A DNA stretch of 64,000 nt from Polynucleobacter sp. MWH-UH19D (GCF_040409795.1 NZ_CP099571.1:1550001-1614000); one strand, 5' to 3'; positions 1-9,184 are shown, counted from the first letter of the stretch. Notes: generated by a model from the letters alone, not told the origin. A program made the numbers and translations.

Positions 1-12
1 AAATGAAATTTC

Positions 13-1950
13 TTAAATTTCTACTTTTGCCCCAAGCTCCACCACTCTATTGGTTGGTATAGAAAAGAAGTCTGAAGGTTTCGCGGCATTTTGATACATC
101 CATGCAAATAACTTTTCCCTCCAAAGGGCCATTCCAGGTATTGCCGATGGCACAACAGTATCTCTTGCTAAAAAGTATGAGGTTTCCATAGGCTCACAAG
201 CAATCTCATATTGAGAAGCCAATAAATTCATGATTTGATTAATGTCAGGCGTCTCTTTAAATCCATACATAGCTCTAACTAGATAAACGCCACCACCCAT
301 CTCTTTTAATTGAATTCTGTCTTTATCTTCAACATATGGGACATCCCAAACACTTATTTTTAAAAAAATTACACGCTTATGAAGCACTTGATTATGTTTT
401 AGGTTGTGAAGCATTGCCACAGGCACGTAATCCACATGGGCAGTTAAAAATACTGCAGTTCCATTTACACGAATAGGCTCACTAACCAGCAATGATTGAA
501 TAAATGCTTCCAGTGGAATGCCACCCTCAATCGCTTTTTGCCTTAAAAGCATCCTACCTTTGTACCAAGTAATTAAAAACAAGAAACATAAGGCTCCCAG
601 CAGCAAGGGGAACCAACCGCCTTCAGCAATTTTTAGTGCATTGGCAGCGAAAAAGGCAACGTCAACAAATAAGAATATGCCGATAACACCAGCAACCAAA
701 ATGGAGTTCCATTTCCAAACAACACGCATCACAATCGCTGCTAATAGCGTTGTAATAATCATGGTAGTTGTAACTGCAATTCCATAAGCAGCAGCAAGAT
801 TGCTAGATTGTTTAAATGCCAAAACAACAGCAATAACTAAGGCCAATAACATCCAATTAATCATTGGCATGTATATTTGTCCGACTTCCTTATCTGAGGT
901 ATAGGCTATCTTCATGCGCGGAACAAACCCGAGCAAAATTGCTTGGCTTGTCATGGAATACGCGCCAGATATCACTGCTTGTGAAGCAATAACGGTTGCC
1001 ATTGTTGCCAAAATGACTAATGTCAAAGTATATGCTTCAGGGACCATTAGAAAAAATGGATTTGCAATGGTTTCTGGATTGCTCAAAATCATCGCTCCTT
1101 GTCCAAAGTAATTAATTAAAAGACAAGGCATTGTTAAAAAGAACCACGCATATTGAATTGGTCTGATTCCAAAATGGCCCATATCGGCATATAAAGCTTC
1201 TGCACCAGTCAGGACTAGAAATACTGCGCCCAAGACAATAAATGCCTGCAGCGAATGTTCGTTTAGAAAATTAATCGCATATATAGGATTAATCGCAAAC
1301 AATATGTTTGGGTTTTCCAAAATATTTACAAGCCCCATCACACCCAATGCCAAAAACCAAATCACCATAATTGGTCCAAACAAGAATCCAACTAAAGCAG
1401 TGCCTTTCTTTTGAATTAAAAATAGCGCAACCAAAATTATCAAAGTAATTGGAATTACATATCGAGTAAACCCGGGCGAAACCACCTCCAAACCTTCAAC
1501 TGCAGAAAGTACTGAGATCGCAGGGGTAATCACAGCATCCCCATAAAACATGCAGGCTCCAAACACCCCCAACATCATGATTGTCAGAGCCCTCTTCGAA
1601 TTTGCTGGGGCCGTTCTTAAAGCTAAGGCCATGAGAGCCAAAATTCCGCCTTCGCCATGGTTATTTGCTCTCATTACAAACAGCACGTATTTGAGTGATA
1701 CCACCAATAGGAATGCCCAAAATACCATTGAGATAACGCCAAATACGGCTTCTGCAGAAAATGGAATTCCATGCTCAGGACTAAAGCATTCCTTTAGAGC
1801 ATACAAAGGACTTGTTCCGATGTCGCCAAATACCACACCAATTGCCGCCAAAGTTAACGCTGGAAGGCTACCTTTGGCGTGGTCATTCCCTTTTAGTTCA
1901 ATAGGGCGCAGTATGTTTGATTGTGAATACTCTGGCTTGCTAATGGACAT
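13..1950 (-). CDS. kup: Kup-type low-affinity potassium transporter
   Basis: Inner-membrane K+ uptake protein of the KUP/HAK/KT family (H+-coupled K+ import). At 645 residues it is close to the usual 620-650. The N-terminal signature [19 protein letters not shown] (about residues 38-56) is diagnostic, about twelve hydrophobic segments follow, and a hydrophilic C-terminal domain of roughly 150 residues ends the protein. It starts 63 bp after the stop of the kdpE-like gene on the same strand, so kinase, regulator and transporter probably form one unit. That placement suggests the two-component system controls Kup rather than a KdpFABC ATPase, none of which is present here. The stop codon lies at the very edge of the window, so anything downstream is unseen. 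Confidence 0.95.
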   Translation of the reverse strand: MSISKPEYSQSNILRPIELKGNDHAKGSLPALTLAAIGVVFGDIGTSPLYALKECFSPEHGIPFSAEAVFGVISMVFWAFLLVVSLKYVLFVMRANNHGEGGILALMALALRTAPANSKRALTIMMLGVFGACMFYGDAVITPAISVLSAVEGLEVVSPGFTRYVIPITLIILVALFLIQKKGTALVGFLFGPIMVIWFLALGVMGLVNILENPNILFAINPIYAINFLNEHSLQAFIVLGAVFLVLTGAEALYADMGHFGIRPIQYAWFFLTMPCLLINYFGQGAMILSNPETIANPFFLMVPEAYTLTLVILATMATVIASQAVISGAYSMTSQAILLGFVPRMKIAYTSDKEVGQIYMPMINWMLLALVIAVVLAFKQSSNLAAAYGIAVTTTMIITTLLAAIVMRVVWKWNSILVAGVIGIFLFVDVAFFAANALKIAEGGWFPLLLGALCFLFLITWYKGRMLLRQKAIEGGIPLEAFIQSLLVSEPIRVNGTAVFLTAHVDYVPVAMLHNLKHNQVLHKRVIFLKISVWDVPYVEDKDRIQLKEMGGGVYLVRAMYGFKETPDINQIMNLLASQYEIACEPMETSYFLARDTVVPSAIPGMALWREKLFAWMYQNAAKPSDFFSIPTNRVVELGAKVEI

Positions 1951-2013
1951 GATCTCACTCGGTGATTTAAATGCCCAATCAGATCATGCGCGATGTATCA
2001 ATCGCATAAACAA

Positions 2014-2700
2014 CTAAGAAATCGCTAGGCGATATCCAATTCCAAGTTCCGTCAAAAGATACTCTGGCTCAGCAGATGTCTTCTCGATCTTGGCTCTTAA
2101 TCTTCCCATATGGATTCTCAAATAATGGGTGTCATCTACATATTCAGACCCCCAAATCTCTGATAGCAACTGGCGCTGAGTAAAGATTTTTCCAGGCTTA
2201 GTAGCCAACAACATCAATAACTTATGCTCAATAGGGCTAAGATGAATTTCATTACCAGCAATCTTTACCACCCCAGCAGCAAGATCGATCAACAAATCTT
2301 TGTATTGATAGCACTGATCCCGCATGGTCATCTTTTGGGCGCGTCTTAAGCAAGCATTAATTCTTGCTAACAATTCTTCAACATTAAAAGGCTTGGATAA
2401 GTAATCATCAGCGCCCTCATTGAGGGCCACTATTTTTTCCTGCTCCGCCTGCCGTGCCGAGAGCACAATGATTGGAAAATCATACTGACTTCTCACTTTT
2501 CGAATGAGATCCTTTCCATCACCATCTGGTAGACCCAAATCAAGAATCATCAACTTTGGCGTACTCTCAAGTAGGGCTTGATTTGCCTCATCTAGAGATT
2601 GAACTAGTTTAGAAAGATGCTTTGCGGCACTTAAGCTGGTTGTTAAAAAATGAGCAATTCGCTCATCATCCTCGACAACCAATATGCAATCAGAAATCAT
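2014..2700 (-). CDS. kdpE: KdpE-like OmpR-family response regulator
   Basis: DNA-binding response regulator of 228 residues. The receiver domain has the acidic pair E10-D11-D12, phospho-acceptor D54 in LMILDLGLPDG, and the conserved K in YLSKPF. The C-terminal half is a winged helix of the OmpR/PhoB type (LSPIEHKLLMLLA, then RIHMGRLRAKIE). It resembles KdpE most closely. Its ATG overlaps the stop of the kinase gene by four bases, indicating translational coupling with its cognate kinase. The downstream neighbour is kup, the likely target. Assignment to the Kdp subfamily rests on resemblance and on the KdpD-like partner. Confidence 0.87.
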   Translation of the reverse strand: MISDCILVVEDDERIAHFLTTSLSAAKHLSKLVQSLDEANQALLESTPKLMILDLGLPDGDGKDLIRKVRSQYDFPIIVLSARQAEQEKIVALNEGADDYLSKPFNVEELLARINACLRRAQKMTMRDQCYQYKDLLIDLAAGVVKIAGNEIHLSPIEHKLLMLLATKPGKIFTQRQLLSEIWGSEYVDDTHYLRIHMGRLRAKIEKTSAEPEYLLTELGIGYRLAIS

Positions 2701-4217
2701 TTGCTTACCCTATATGGAAAAGCCATACCGACATAAGTGCGCTGATCGCCATCATATGGTGACTCAATAATCAATCGTCCCTCATGCTTATCCATTACCG
2801 CTCTCACAATAGACAATCCCAATCCAAATCCTTTTTTATTACGCTGATACGATTGTTGTTGCCCCGCCAATTTTTTATTAAAACCTTCAGGAAAACCAGC
2901 GCCTTTATCAACTACACCAATCCGAATTTCCTTATTCACCCTATCAACTAATATTTGTATTGGCTCGGTGCCTATATGTGCTTGAACTGCATTTTCGATT
3001 AAATTGGTTAATGCCAATACGATTAAGGCTTGATCGCCATAGATCAGATCGTCCTTTGCGCTTATGGTTAAGGTAAGCGATGGCTTTATCTCTCTATTGT
3101 TGTACCGAGATATAACTGCCCCAACGATCTCTTCAGGCGACTGCCAATCCATTCGAAACTGCTTGCTATCGGACATACCAAGCTTAACCAAAGATAGTAT
3201 GTTTTCCGTGGAGTCATTTAGATATACAGATTCAGAGTGAATGAGCTCTAATAGCTTAGTGGATTGAGCCTCCCCCAACTGCTGACCTTGCTGTAAAAGT
3301 GATGAGCTAGCACCAATAATGGTGGTCAACGGGGTTCTCATGTCATGTGAGATAGACGATAAAAACGCCTTCTGAATAGACTCGCGATGTGCTAATTCAC
3401 CGGCATCTTTTGCCTTCATTTCCGCGATTCGCTTTTGGTAATGAACAGACAGCTGATCGGCTATCGCCCGAATGAGACTAACCTCGATATTTTCCTCGTG
3501 CGCTCTTTCAATCACTAATGCTGGAAGTTCATGACTTTTGTAAAACCTTCCAAATGGAACGCACCAATAATCAATTGCTTCTAGAGTGCCTGTATGCGGG
3601 CCTAGCATTGCCCCATATTCAATGGCATGAGATAAATACCATGAGTCAAGCTTTACTTCTCCTGGCTTGGAACTTGCTAATTCAATACTGTCCTTGGTTT
3701 CTGGATCCAACTTTAAAATTGCAACATCACATCCTAGTTGGCTTTTCAGTAATTGGCAAAATTTCTGCAAAGCAACAGTGGAGTCAGTCTCTACTGAAAA
3801 TATTTCAATAATTGCTCTTAATAAATTAGCTTTAAAAGATTCTCTTTCAGCAATATCTTTTTGTCTTTTTAGCTGATGCACTAATGAAGTGATAGCAATC
3901 GACACCAACAAAAAGCCAAGTAATGCACTCCAAGACTCAATACTTCCTATAGCGAATGTATATCTTGGCTCTACATAAAAGAAGTTAATGAGCAGGAAAG
4001 ATCCTATTGCTACGAGTATTGAAGTAAGTACCTGGCTTTTATAAGAAACCCAAATGACGAGAATTAAATATAGAAATGAAACACCTGCTAAGCCCAGATA
4101 CTCATCCACCACATGAGATAGTGCCGTGATAGCGATCATCCCCAAAAAAATACTCATTGCCTCAAGCAAAATAGGATTTTTAGTAGGCTTTCTATTTGTC
4201 ATATGATCAATATACAT
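2697..4217 (-). CDS. kdpD: KdpD-like sensor histidine kinase lacking the N-terminal KdpD/Usp sensor domains
   Basis: Membrane histidine kinase of 506 residues; canonical KdpD is about 900. It begins directly with the four membrane segments of the DUF4118 type (about residues 17-115), followed by a GAF-like region, the phospho-acceptor helix with H291 in SISHDMRTPLTT, and a HATPase domain with N box (NLIENAVQ) and G boxes (DKGAGFPEG, GFGLGLSIV). The cytoplasmic KdpD and universal-stress-protein domains found before the membrane segments in E. coli KdpD are absent. No reading frame upstream could supply them. The second ATG, at 4202, is an alternative start; neither has a clear Shine-Dalgarno sequence. 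It is coupled to the regulator gene by overlap. Confidence 0.87.
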   Translation of the reverse strand: MYIDHMTNRKPTKNPILLEAMSIFLGMIAITALSHVVDEYLGLAGVSFLYLILVIWVSYKSQVLTSILVAIGSFLLINFFYVEPRYTFAIGSIESWSALLGFLLVSIAITSLVHQLKRQKDIAERESFKANLLRAIIEIFSVETDSTVALQKFCQLLKSQLGCDVAILKLDPETKDSIELASSKPGEVKLDSWYLSHAIEYGAMLGPHTGTLEAIDYWCVPFGRFYKSHELPALVIERAHEENIEVSLIRAIADQLSVHYQKRIAEMKAKDAGELAHRESIQKAFLSSISHDMRTPLTTIIGASSSLLQQGQQLGEAQSTKLLELIHSESVYLNDSTENILSLVKLGMSDSKQFRMDWQSPEEIVGAVISRYNNREIKPSLTLTISAKDDLIYGDQALIVLALTNLIENAVQAHIGTEPIQILVDRVNKEIRIGVVDKGAGFPEGFNKKLAGQQQSYQRNKKGFGLGLSIVRAVMDKHEGRLIIESPYDGDQRTYVGMAFPYRVSK

Positions 4218-4272
4218 TTACGTATATATCAATCACATATACAACCCAAGAAGGTTAAGCCCTCGAACAATA

Positions 4273-4311
4273 CGGATATTCACCTCGATATCTTGAATTT
4301 ACAGATATCCG
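4273..4311. promoter_or_regulatory. Interrupted palindrome CGGATAT / GATATC / ATATCCG between kdpD-like gene and Anbu operon
   Basis: The arms CGGATAT (4273-4279) and ATATCCG (4305-4311) are perfect inverted complements, and a GATATC sits near the centre (4287-4292). The structure lies about 60 bp upstream of the kdpD-like start and over 200 bp upstream of the divergent operon. It may be an operator for the divergent region, but no regulator can be named from sequence alone. Confidence 0.3.
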
Positions 4312-4440
4312 ACTCTTAAATACCTTAAAGATTTACAAAACTTTTTGTTTTGCTAATTGATCTGAACTTTTATTCAAAATCAATCGCCACCCCTAAATGA
4401 CCCCATAAATTATGGCTATACGGTGCAACTTTAGCTGTTT

Positions 4441-4457
4441 TGCACAGAAATAGTGCA
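4441..4457. promoter_or_regulatory. NtrC-type palindrome TGCAC-N7-GTGCA
   Basis: The 17-bp sequence TGCACAGAAATAGTGCA has the arm sequence and spacing of known NtrC sites (TGCAC, seven bases, GTGCA). It lies 65 bp before the preferred ATG of the circularly permuted ATP-grasp gene. If functional it would link the Anbu operon to nitrogen status. A well-formed sigma-54 promoter is not visible beside it, so activation is not demonstrated and repression by occlusion is equally possible. Confidence 0.4.
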
Positions 4458-4521
4458 TCAAGGCACCAAGCTAACCCACTTACCAAGGATTGCTGATCTC
4501 AAAAAAGTTAGTTTTATAGCT

Positions 4522-5934
4522 ATGAAACTACCTTTTGACGAAATGCTCGACGCCACTGGCAAGGCGCGCCCTCACTACAAAATCTTTCATGACTGGCTAA
4601 AGCAGCAAAGTGACACCCAAATGGGCCTGAAACGCGCTGAAGCAGACTTAATTTTTAGACGCGTCGGTATCACTTTTGCAGTTTATGGAGATAACCTCGG
4701 CTCCGAAAGAACCATTCCTTTTGATCAGGTGCCACGCATTTTTTCCGCAAAGGAATGGGAGCAATTAGAAGCAGGATTGAGGCAACGTGTTAAAGCGCTC
4801 AATCGCTTTATCTACGACATTTATCACGACGAAGAAATTATTAAGGCCGGAATTATTCCAGCAGAGCAAATTTTTAATAATGCGCAATATCGACCCGAGA
4901 TGCGTAATGTGAATGTGCCCCGGGATATCTATGCGCAAATCGCTGGCATTGATATTGTTCGCGCTGGCGAAGGAGAGTTTTACGTACTCGAGGATAACCT
5001 TCGTGTACCGTCTGGCGTTTCTTATATGGTCGAAGATCGCAAAATGATGATGCGACTCTTCCCGGACTTATTTCAGAAGTATCGGGTTGCGCCAGTAGAG
5101 CACTATCCTGATCTATTGCTGGAATGCCTCAAGTCTGTAAAACCAGAAGATGTCAAAAAACCCAATGTGGTTGTTCTCACACCAGGCATGTATAACTCGG
5201 CATATTTTGAGCATAGCTATCTTGCGCAGCAGATGGGGGTTGAGCTAGTTGAGGGCAAAGACTTGTTTGTCAAAAATGAACAGGTCTATATGAGAACAAC
5301 ACAAGGCCCTGAGCGAGTCGATGTGATCTATCGCCGCGTCGATGATGACTTTTTAGACCCCTTAGCGTTTAGATCTGACTCTACCTTGGGAGTAGCTGGA
5401 TTGCTTTCAGCATATCGAGCAGGCAATGTCACACTAGCCAATGCAATCGGTACTGGCATTGCAGATGACAAATCTATCTACCCTTATGTTCCAGAAATGA
5501 TTGAGTTTTATCTTGGTGAAAAACCCATACTCAACAACGTCCCAACTTTTCAGTGCCGAAAGGCCGATGATCTAGCCTATACGCTAGCTAATCTAGAGAA
5601 ATTAGTGGTCAAGTTAACTCATGGCGCTGGCGGATATGGAATGCTGGTTGGCCCCGCATCAACCAAGGAAGAAATTGAAACCTTTAGAGCTCATTTGATT
5701 GCTAACCCCAATCAATATATTGCTCAACCAACCCTAGCGCTATCAACCTGTCCTACTTTTGTAGAGTCAGGTGTTGCCCCAAGACACATTGATTTACGAC
5801 CTTTTGTGCTCTCGGGAAAAACCATCAAGATGGTGCCAGGCGGCTTGACGCGAGTTGCTCTCAAAGAAGGATCTTTGGTAGTGAACTCCTCCCAAGGGGG
5901 CGGCACCAAAGACACGTGGGTATTGGAAGAATGA
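4522..5934 (+). CDS. Circularly permuted ATP-grasp protein (Anbu operon, gene 1)
   Basis: Cytoplasmic protein of the circularly permuted ATP-grasp type 2 family (formerly DUF404/DUF407), predicted to catalyse an ATP-dependent carboxylate-amine ligation. The substrate is unknown. Typical segments are YDIYHDEEIIKAGIIP, YVLEDNLRVPSGVSYM, KLTHGAGGYGMLVGP and the C-terminal RHIDLRPFV followed by GGLTRVAL. I chose the ATG at 4522 (MKLPFDEML) because family members start near this residue; a GTG at 4453 would add 23 residues but sits inside the NtrC-like palindrome. The gene heads a four-gene plus-strand operon and is followed 13 bp later by the alpha-E gene, its usual partner. Confidence 0.9.
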   Translation: MKLPFDEMLDATGKARPHYKIFHDWLKQQSDTQMGLKRAEADLIFRRVGITFAVYGDNLGSERTIPFDQVPRIFSAKEWEQLEAGLRQRVKALNRFIYDIYHDEEIIKAGIIPAEQIFNNAQYRPEMRNVNVPRDIYAQIAGIDIVRAGEGEFYVLEDNLRVPSGVSYMVEDRKMMMRLFPDLFQKYRVAPVEHYPDLLLECLKSVKPEDVKKPNVVVLTPGMYNSAYFEHSYLAQQMGVELVEGKDLFVKNEQVYMRTTQGPERVDVIYRRVDDDFLDPLAFRSDSTLGVAGLLSAYRAGNVTLANAIGTGIADDKSIYPYVPEMIEFYLGEKPILNNVPTFQCRKADDLAYTLANLEKLVVKLTHGAGGYGMLVGPASTKEEIETFRAHLIANPNQYIAQPTLALSTCPTFVESGVAPRHIDLRPFVLSGKTIKMVPGGLTRVALKEGSLVVNSSQGGGTKDTWVLEE

Positions 5935-5947
5935 GGAAAGAAATATC

Positions 5948-6925
5948 ATGTTAAGCCGCACCGCCGACTGTCTCTACTGGATGGCCCGCTACACCGAGCG
6001 TGCAGAAAATACTGCGCGGATGATCGATGTCAACCATCAAACCTCACTACTGCCACAACCAACCGAATTCTTAGAACAAAGCTGGAAGAAGTTATTAACC
6101 ATCTCCAATTTAGAAGATGCGTTTTTTAGCAAATATGATGCAATCAATCGTGAAAATGTTTTGGATTTCATGATTTATGAAAGTAGCAATCCATCTAGCA
6201 TCGTCTCTTGCTTATTTGCCGCTCGTGAAAATGCCCGCGTCATTCGTGGCAAGATTACCTCCGAGGCTTGGGAGACCCAAAATACCACCTGGCTTGAATT
6301 ACAAAGAATCCTGCAGACTAGACATCAAGCAGACCCTAGTCGATTACTCGAATGGGTGAAGTATCGTTGCCATCTATTTAGAGGGGTATTGCATGGAACG
6401 ATGCTCAAAAACGAAGCTTTCTACTTTATTAATGTAGGAACACTGCTTGAGCGCGCCGATAACACCGCCCGCATTCTAGAAACCAAATATCAGGATCAAG
6501 CCTCAATGGCTGAAATCCCTGTCGATAAAACCTTGGATAAAGGGGTAGATGGCGATTTTTTTGATTTTTACCACTGGGCTGCATTACTACGATCAGTTTC
6601 AGCCTTTGAAATCTACCGCCAGATTTACTCTGATCAAGTCAGTCCAAAGCAGGTTGCCCAGCTGTTAATCTTTAACAAGCAAATGCCGCGGTCATTGGTA
6701 TCTTGTATCAACGAGTTGATTGCTTTAATCCCTGAGATTAAGAATCAGCAATCTAAGGAAATTGAGCGCTTACTCGGAAAACTCAAGGCAAGCTTAGATT
6801 ACTCAGACATTGATGAAGTGTTTGAACAAGGTCTAGAAGGTTTTATTGATACCTTCCTAGAGCGCATTAATCACATTGCTGATGAGTTTAGTAGCGCTTA
6901 CCTCATCCCACTGACAGTTGCTTAG
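5948..6925 (+). CDS. Alpha-E domain protein (DUF403; Anbu operon, gene 2)
   Basis: A 325-residue all-helical protein of the alpha-E family, recognised by the start MLSRTADCLYWMARYTERAE, which is nearly invariant in the family. Repeated acidic helices give the family its name. The function is unknown; the family almost always sits beside circularly permuted ATP-grasp and transglutaminase genes and is thought to take part in the same peptide-bond or isopeptide chemistry. It lies between those two genes here with spacings of 13 and 14 bp. Confidence 0.92.
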   Translation: MLSRTADCLYWMARYTERAENTARMIDVNHQTSLLPQPTEFLEQSWKKLLTISNLEDAFFSKYDAINRENVLDFMIYESSNPSSIVSCLFAARENARVIRGKITSEAWETQNTTWLELQRILQTRHQADPSRLLEWVKYRCHLFRGVLHGTMLKNEAFYFINVGTLLERADNTARILETKYQDQASMAEIPVDKTLDKGVDGDFFDFYHWAALLRSVSAFEIYRQIYSDQVSPKQVAQLLIFNKQMPRSLVSCINELIALIPEIKNQQSKEIERLLGKLKASLDYSDIDEVFEQGLEGFIDTFLERINHIADEFSSAYLIPLTVA

Positions 6926-6939
6926 ATTTATAGAAAAAT

Positions 6940-7737
6940 ATGCGCCTCAAAATTCGCCACAACACTGAATATCGGTATGAAACGCCGGTTCGCTATTCCA
7001 TTCAAGAATTGCGATTGACCCCACCCAACACCAATGGACAACAAGTTGAAAAGTGGAAGATCAACACCCCCATTAAGGCGTCCAATTCTTTAGATGCGTT
7101 TAATAATCTATGCCACGTTTTTGCGCAGGAAAGCCCCTACACTTCGATGCTCATTGAGGCCGAGGGGGAAGTGCTAACAAATAATGCCCATGAATTTATC
7201 GATGGTGCAAATGCTGTTTCTCCATACCATCTATTGCAGCAAACCAACTTAACTGAACCTACCGAAGAGATGCTGGGCTATTTTTCTTCAAGCCTGCCCC
7301 GAAAAAATTCTATCGATGAAGTCTTGGTTCTTGCTGCCGCAGTCCAAAAGGCAATTCAATATGCACCAGGTAAAACAAACTTTGCAACTACGGCCACGCA
7401 ATCGTTTGTCATGAAGTCGGGCGTCTGCCAAGATCATGCACATGTGATGCTCAGCCTATGTAGGGCCTCTAACATACCCGCGAGATATGTCAGCGGCTAC
7501 TTTTTTGCAGATGACTCACCTAACCTTGCCAGCCATGCTTGGATCGACTTCTGCTCCAATATTGAAAAAGGGATTTGGATCAGTGTTGATATTACCCATG
7601 CTTGCCTCATTGATGCCAGACATGTTCGGCTAGCAATTGGACGCGATTATTATTCAGCGGCGCCCGTAAAAGGAGTACGATCAGGCGGCGGGGGTGAAGA
7701 GTTAAGCGCTAATATCTCCATTCAGCAATTAGATTAA
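6940..7737 (+). CDS. Transglutaminase-like cysteine peptidase family protein (Anbu operon, gene 3)
   Basis: A 265-residue protein with the N-terminal bacterial transglutaminase-like domain (MRLKIRHNTEYRYETPVRYS) followed by a catalytic core. The Cys-His-Asp triad is visible as C in SGVCQDHAH, H in LASHAWIDF and the downstream D in SVDITHACLID. No signal peptide is seen, so it should act in the cytoplasm. Within this operon type it is presumed to form or cleave an amide or isopeptide bond on the same unknown substrate as the ATP-grasp enzyme. Confidence 0.9.
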   Translation: MRLKIRHNTEYRYETPVRYSIQELRLTPPNTNGQQVEKWKINTPIKASNSLDAFNNLCHVFAQESPYTSMLIEAEGEVLTNNAHEFIDGANAVSPYHLLQQTNLTEPTEEMLGYFSSSLPRKNSIDEVLVLAAAVQKAIQYAPGKTNFATTATQSFVMKSGVCQDHAHVMLSLCRASNIPARYVSGYFFADDSPNLASHAWIDFCSNIEKGIWISVDITHACLIDARHVRLAIGRDYYSAAPVKGVRSGGGGEELSANISIQQLD

Positions 7738-7787
7738 ATAAAAACTACAAATTAAGCTGCACCGATAAAAATAAGGGATTTTTTGGT

Positions 7788-8612
7788 ATGACATATTGCG
7801 TGGGGATTTGCCTCAAAGATGGATTGGTTTTTCTATCTGATACACGAACCAATGCAGGCGTAGATCAGATTGGCACTTTTAGAAAAATGACTTTGTTTCA
7901 AAAAAGCAATAATCGTCTATTTACACTAATGAGCGCCGGCAATCTTGCTATCACCCAGTCTGTTAAAGAAGTTCTGCTTCAGGGTCAATTATCTAATGGC
8001 AAAAATTTATGGAATGTAGCCAACTCCCATGATGCCGCAGCAATAGTGGGCGATGCAGTAAAGCAGATATATGACCGAGACCACAAAGCCCTTGAAAAAG
8101 CAGGCATTGATTTCAATTGCAATTTTATTTTTGGCGGCCAAGTAAAGGGCGAAAGTCCACGCCTTTTTAATATATATTCCGCAGGAAATTTCATCGAAGC
8201 AACACCGGAAACCTGTTACTTTCAAATTGGGGAGTCCAAATATGGCAAGCCAATTTTAGATCGCGTACTCAATTACTCAACTCCATTGAATCTAGCTACT
8301 AAGTGTGCACTGATCTCTATGGACTCAACTCTTAAAAGTAATATATCGGTAGGCCTGCCTCTAGATCTCTTGGTTTATGAAAAAGACTCTTTGAAAGCCG
8401 ATAAATTGGTAACCATTGATGAATCCAATCCCTACTTCCAGTTGATTCATGAGCTCTGGGGAGAAAAATTACGGGAAGCATTTAACTCCATTGCCGAGCC
8501 AAACTGGAGTGGCTCAAAGAAATCTAGTGCAATCTCGTCACCCGCCAAGAAGATGGGAGTGATTAGCATCAATCGAGAAATACGGAAAACTGCGCCAACT
8601 AAAAGAAAGTAG
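7788..8612 (+). CDS. Anbu, proteasome-like peptidase (Anbu operon, gene 4)
   Basis: Ancestral beta-subunit (Anbu) homologue of the 20S proteasome and HslV, 274 residues. The N-terminus MTYCVGICLKDG places Thr directly after the initiator Met. Numbering Thr as 1, D17 in FLSDTRTNAG and K32 in GTFRKMTLF match the catalytic Asp and Lys of proteasome-type N-terminal nucleophile hydrolases. The basic C-terminal tail (about residues 240-274) is probably disordered. Anbu assembles into open rings in other bacteria. It is the last gene of the operon, 50 bp after the transglutaminase, and converges with a minus-strand gene two bases away. Confidence 0.92.
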   Translation: MTYCVGICLKDGLVFLSDTRTNAGVDQIGTFRKMTLFQKSNNRLFTLMSAGNLAITQSVKEVLLQGQLSNGKNLWNVANSHDAAAIVGDAVKQIYDRDHKALEKAGIDFNCNFIFGGQVKGESPRLFNIYSAGNFIEATPETCYFQIGESKYGKPILDRVLNYSTPLNLATKCALISMDSTLKSNISVGLPLDLLVYEKDSLKADKLVTIDESNPYFQLIHELWGEKLREAFNSIAEPNWSGSKKSSAISSPAKKMGVISINREIRKTAPTKRK

Positions 8613-8614
8613 TT

Positions 8615-8947
8615 TTAGCGGGGCCTATCAGAATCCTCTAAAGGATAAGCATCGGCCACATATGCTGGGCCCTTCATCAACACAACAATATAAGCGCCAA
8701 TCACGATGGTGAATATTGCAATCCAATAACAAATCAAAGTGGCAATAACTAAGATATCAATAAATCCAGGGCTACCTGAAATGCCTACTGCTTGGGGCTG
8801 ACTTGGAAAAAGTCGAACCAATAGGGATGGCATCAAAATTGACAAAGACCCCATCAGCGTCCAGTAAGGCGCCTGGCGCAAGATCCATCGCTCCTTGCCA
8901 GGAGGCGAGGTTTTATAGCCCGGTAGTTTATTGAGCAACTTACCCAT
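8615..8947 (-). CDS. Small membrane protein of unknown function, coupled to DUF3149 gene
   Basis: I do not recognise a named family. The protein has a basic cytoplasmic N-terminus and two or three hydrophobic segments (YWTLMGSLSILMPSLLV; IDILVIATLICYWIAIFTIV; possibly a third running on to VLM), then an acidic tail. I place the start at the ATG 8947, which overlaps the stop of the upstream DUF3149 gene in the string ATGGGTAA; a GTG at 8959 is possible. The overlap implies translational coupling, so it shares the FNR-type promoter at about 9.1 kb. It ends two bases from the Anbu gene. Confidence 0.65.
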   Translation of the reverse strand: MGKLLNKLPGYKTSPPGKERWILRQAPYWTLMGSLSILMPSLLVRLFPSQPQAVGISGSPGFIDILVIATLICYWIAIFTIVIGAYIVVLMKGPAYVADAYPLEDSDRPR

Positions 8948-9065
8948 CAATCTGCGCACTCTTTTTCATAAAAAGTCTCACAAAGAATACAGCCATTCCT
9001 ATCATAAAAAGAATAACGGCTAGACTCAACTGACCTGCGAATGTTCCAAATAGCTCTAGTAACAT
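8940..9065 (-). CDS. DUF3149-type 41-residue membrane microprotein
   Basis: Reading the minus strand from the ATG at 9065 gives 41 codons beginning MLLELFGTFAGQLSLAVILF and ending KKSAQIDG. One membrane helix is followed by a basic cytoplasmic end, the layout of DUF3149 proteins. Function of the family is unknown. Its ATG is 63.5 bp from the centre of a perfect FNR box, and TACATT (minus strand, 9094-9099) is suitably placed as a -10 element for an FNR-activated promoter. Its stop overlaps the next gene. A decayed copy of the same gene and promoter is found at 19942-20028. Confidence 0.65.
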   Translation of the reverse strand: MLLELFGTFAGQLSLAVILFMIGMAVFFVRLFMKKSAQIDG

Positions 9066-9121
9066 AATCTCCCCCATTAAAAAGTTCACTTCCAATGTAG
9101 GCTATGTCCATACTGAAGTGT

Positions 9122-9184
9122 TTGATTCAAATCAAACTATCTAATGATGATTTGGGCGGATAATCAGTTCATGATTTAGATCAA
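9122..9184. promoter_or_regulatory. Divergent FNR-type promoter with two FNR boxes
   Basis: The first box, TTGATTCAAATCAA (9122-9135), is a perfect match to TTGAT-N4-ATCAA. A second, ATGATTTAGATCAA (9171-9184), deviates at one base. GATAAT at 9159-9164 would put a start near 9171, so box 1 is centred about 42 bp upstream, the class II activator position, for trxC. By symmetry TACATT on the other strand puts box 1 at about -41.5 for the DUF3149 gene. The second box overlaps the predicted trxC start site and could limit expression. A close copy occurs at 20085-20147. Confidence 0.75.

Noticed and set aside
4411..4428. Sigma-54 promoter before the Anbu operon (TGG...TGCA pattern)
   Set aside because: The GG and GC dinucleotides are separated by 9 bases instead of the required 10, and the -24/-12 sequences match poorly.
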